From NCBI GenBank assembly GCA_002862325.1, contig PKCT01000118.1:1-6440 (forward strand): a DNA stretch of 6,440 nucleotides. Reading direction: 5' to 3'. How positions within the stretch are numbered: the first letter of the stretch is position 1; the number at the start of each line of letters is the position of its first letter. The notes below the pieces were generated by a model. That model saw only the letters and a program-made list of their open reading frames with translations. It made no database searches and was not told the DNA's origin. A program made the position numbers and the translations under genes. The stretch comes from Phycisphaerae bacterium (GTDB lineage: Bacteria > Planctomycetota > Phycisphaerae > Phycisphaerales > SM1A02). This document shows, one piece after another, positions 6,146-6,440 of this stretch.

Positions 6146-6440
6146 GGAGACTCCTCACCTCGGTCGCGGGTCGCCCCAGCCCAAACAAGACGAGAGCCTG
6201 GCATACCAGCCATGCGATGCCTCGCCTGCGATCCGAATCACAAAACGAATCCAGCCACTACAATTCGGCTTTCGCGCAAAATCGATTTTTTCGAGATTTC
6301 GACGGCGCTGCCACCCGAATGCGTCGCGGCTCTTTCTATTCCGCTGCAGCTGCCCCTTGAGTTCCTTTTAATGTGGACAGTCGAGCGTTGCCGTACAAGG
6401 GAAATACCGAAATATTCCCGTCCCACGTGACATCCATCGT
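6146..6440 (-). promoter_or_regulatory. Intergenic upstream region of the regulator operon
   Basis: About 295 bases without a convincing gene. GC is close to 50% across 6241-6420, well below the flanking genes, as expected for a promoter region. On the - strand, TTGTAC (complement of 6393-6398), a 17-base spacer and CACATT form only a poor sigma70-like match. On the + strand TACAAT (6259-6264) resembles a -10 box but lacks a matching -35. GAGGAG at 6151-6156 is the ribosome binding site of the regulator. Short open frames here, including a 62-codon - strand one with a GTG start that stays open to the window edge, have codon use unlike the neighbouring genes. A promoter is expected by position; its exact site is not settled. 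Confidence 0.5.
6399..6419. repeat. Quasi-palindrome GGGAA-N11-TTCCC, weak operator candidate
   Basis: The arms GGGAA (6399-6403) and TTCCC (6415-6419) are inverted around an A/T-rich 11-base centre, giving a 21-base element about 250 bases upstream of the regulator start. Dyad elements of about this size are typical binding sites for XRE-type dimers, so it might be an operator for this regulator or for a gene beyond the window. The arms are short enough to arise by chance. Confidence 0.3.

Noticed and set aside
6146..6154. GGAGTCTCC palindrome overlapping the regulator's ribosome binding site
   Set aside because: A one-base loop cannot form a hairpin, so it does not sequester the Shine-Dalgarno sequence as it stands.
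6200..6221. Inverted repeat GGCAT ... ATGCC with a 12-base spacer upstream of the regulator
   Set aside because: Five-base arms with a long spacer and no extension are expected by chance in a region of this size.
6238..6426. 62-codon - strand frame (GTG start), open to the window edge, possibly the tail of an upstream gene
   Set aside because: Third-position GC is near 50%, unlike the neighbouring genes. There is no ribosome binding site or domain, and the sequence sits in the AT-richer regulatory region.
4868..6430. 520-codon open frame on the + strand opposite the HTH-TPR regulator
   Set aside because: It is in the codon-aligned antisense register of the regulator gene, a common artefact in GC-rich genomes. 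The - strand gene has an HTH, helical repeats and a proper ribosome binding site; the + strand product has no recognisable domain.
1..6440. CRISPR arrays, tRNA/rRNA genes, insertion sequences, phage or toxin-antitoxin genes
   Set aside because: I found no spaced direct repeats, tRNA-like cloverleaf, transposase motifs or terminal inverted repeats anywhere in the window.

Overview
The window reads as dense, GC-rich bacterial chromosome with two transcription units meeting tail to tail. The GC level (roughly 60-65% over the genes), the MoxR/DUF58/large BatA-like VWA gene set and the fusion of TPR repeats to a YggX-type Fe(II)-trafficking domain suggest a planctomycete, possibly of the Phycisphaerae. 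That placement is an inference from gene style, because the window holds no marker gene.

Positions 1-3769 (+ strand) hold a compact operon of three genes joined by ATGA stop/start overlaps. They are a MoxR-family AAA+ ATPase (5' end outside the window), a DUF58 protein with a VWA-like fold, and a 666-residue membrane-anchored VWA protein of the BatA/aerotolerance-regulator type. In this widespread module the ATPase probably acts as a chaperone or remodelling factor with MIDAS-bearing VWA partners at the membrane. No BatB, BatC or BatD homologue follows; the operon stops 21 bp before a convergent gene.

Positions 3791-6145 (- strand) hold three genes, read right to left. First is a 418-residue regulator with an N-terminal XRE-type helix-turn-helix and a long helical, TPR-like C-terminal region. 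Its stop lies 14 bp from the start of a 115-residue exported protein with a clear signal peptide and a strong Shine-Dalgarno sequence. After a 73-bp spacer containing a perfect 12-bp inverted repeat comes a 220-residue TPR-YggX fusion predicted to protect against oxidative damage or handle iron.

Positions 6146-6440 are non-coding as far as can be seen. They are noticeably more AT-rich and presumably carry the promoter of the regulator unit, with a quasi-palindrome at 6399-6419 as a weak operator candidate.

The most interesting point is the regulator and exported-protein pair. An HTH-TPR cytoplasmic regulator followed immediately by a small secreted protein is the gene layout of RRNPP peptide-signalling cassettes known from Bacillota. 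Here it would be in a likely diderm, non-Bacillota genome, with a longer and unfamiliar exported partner.
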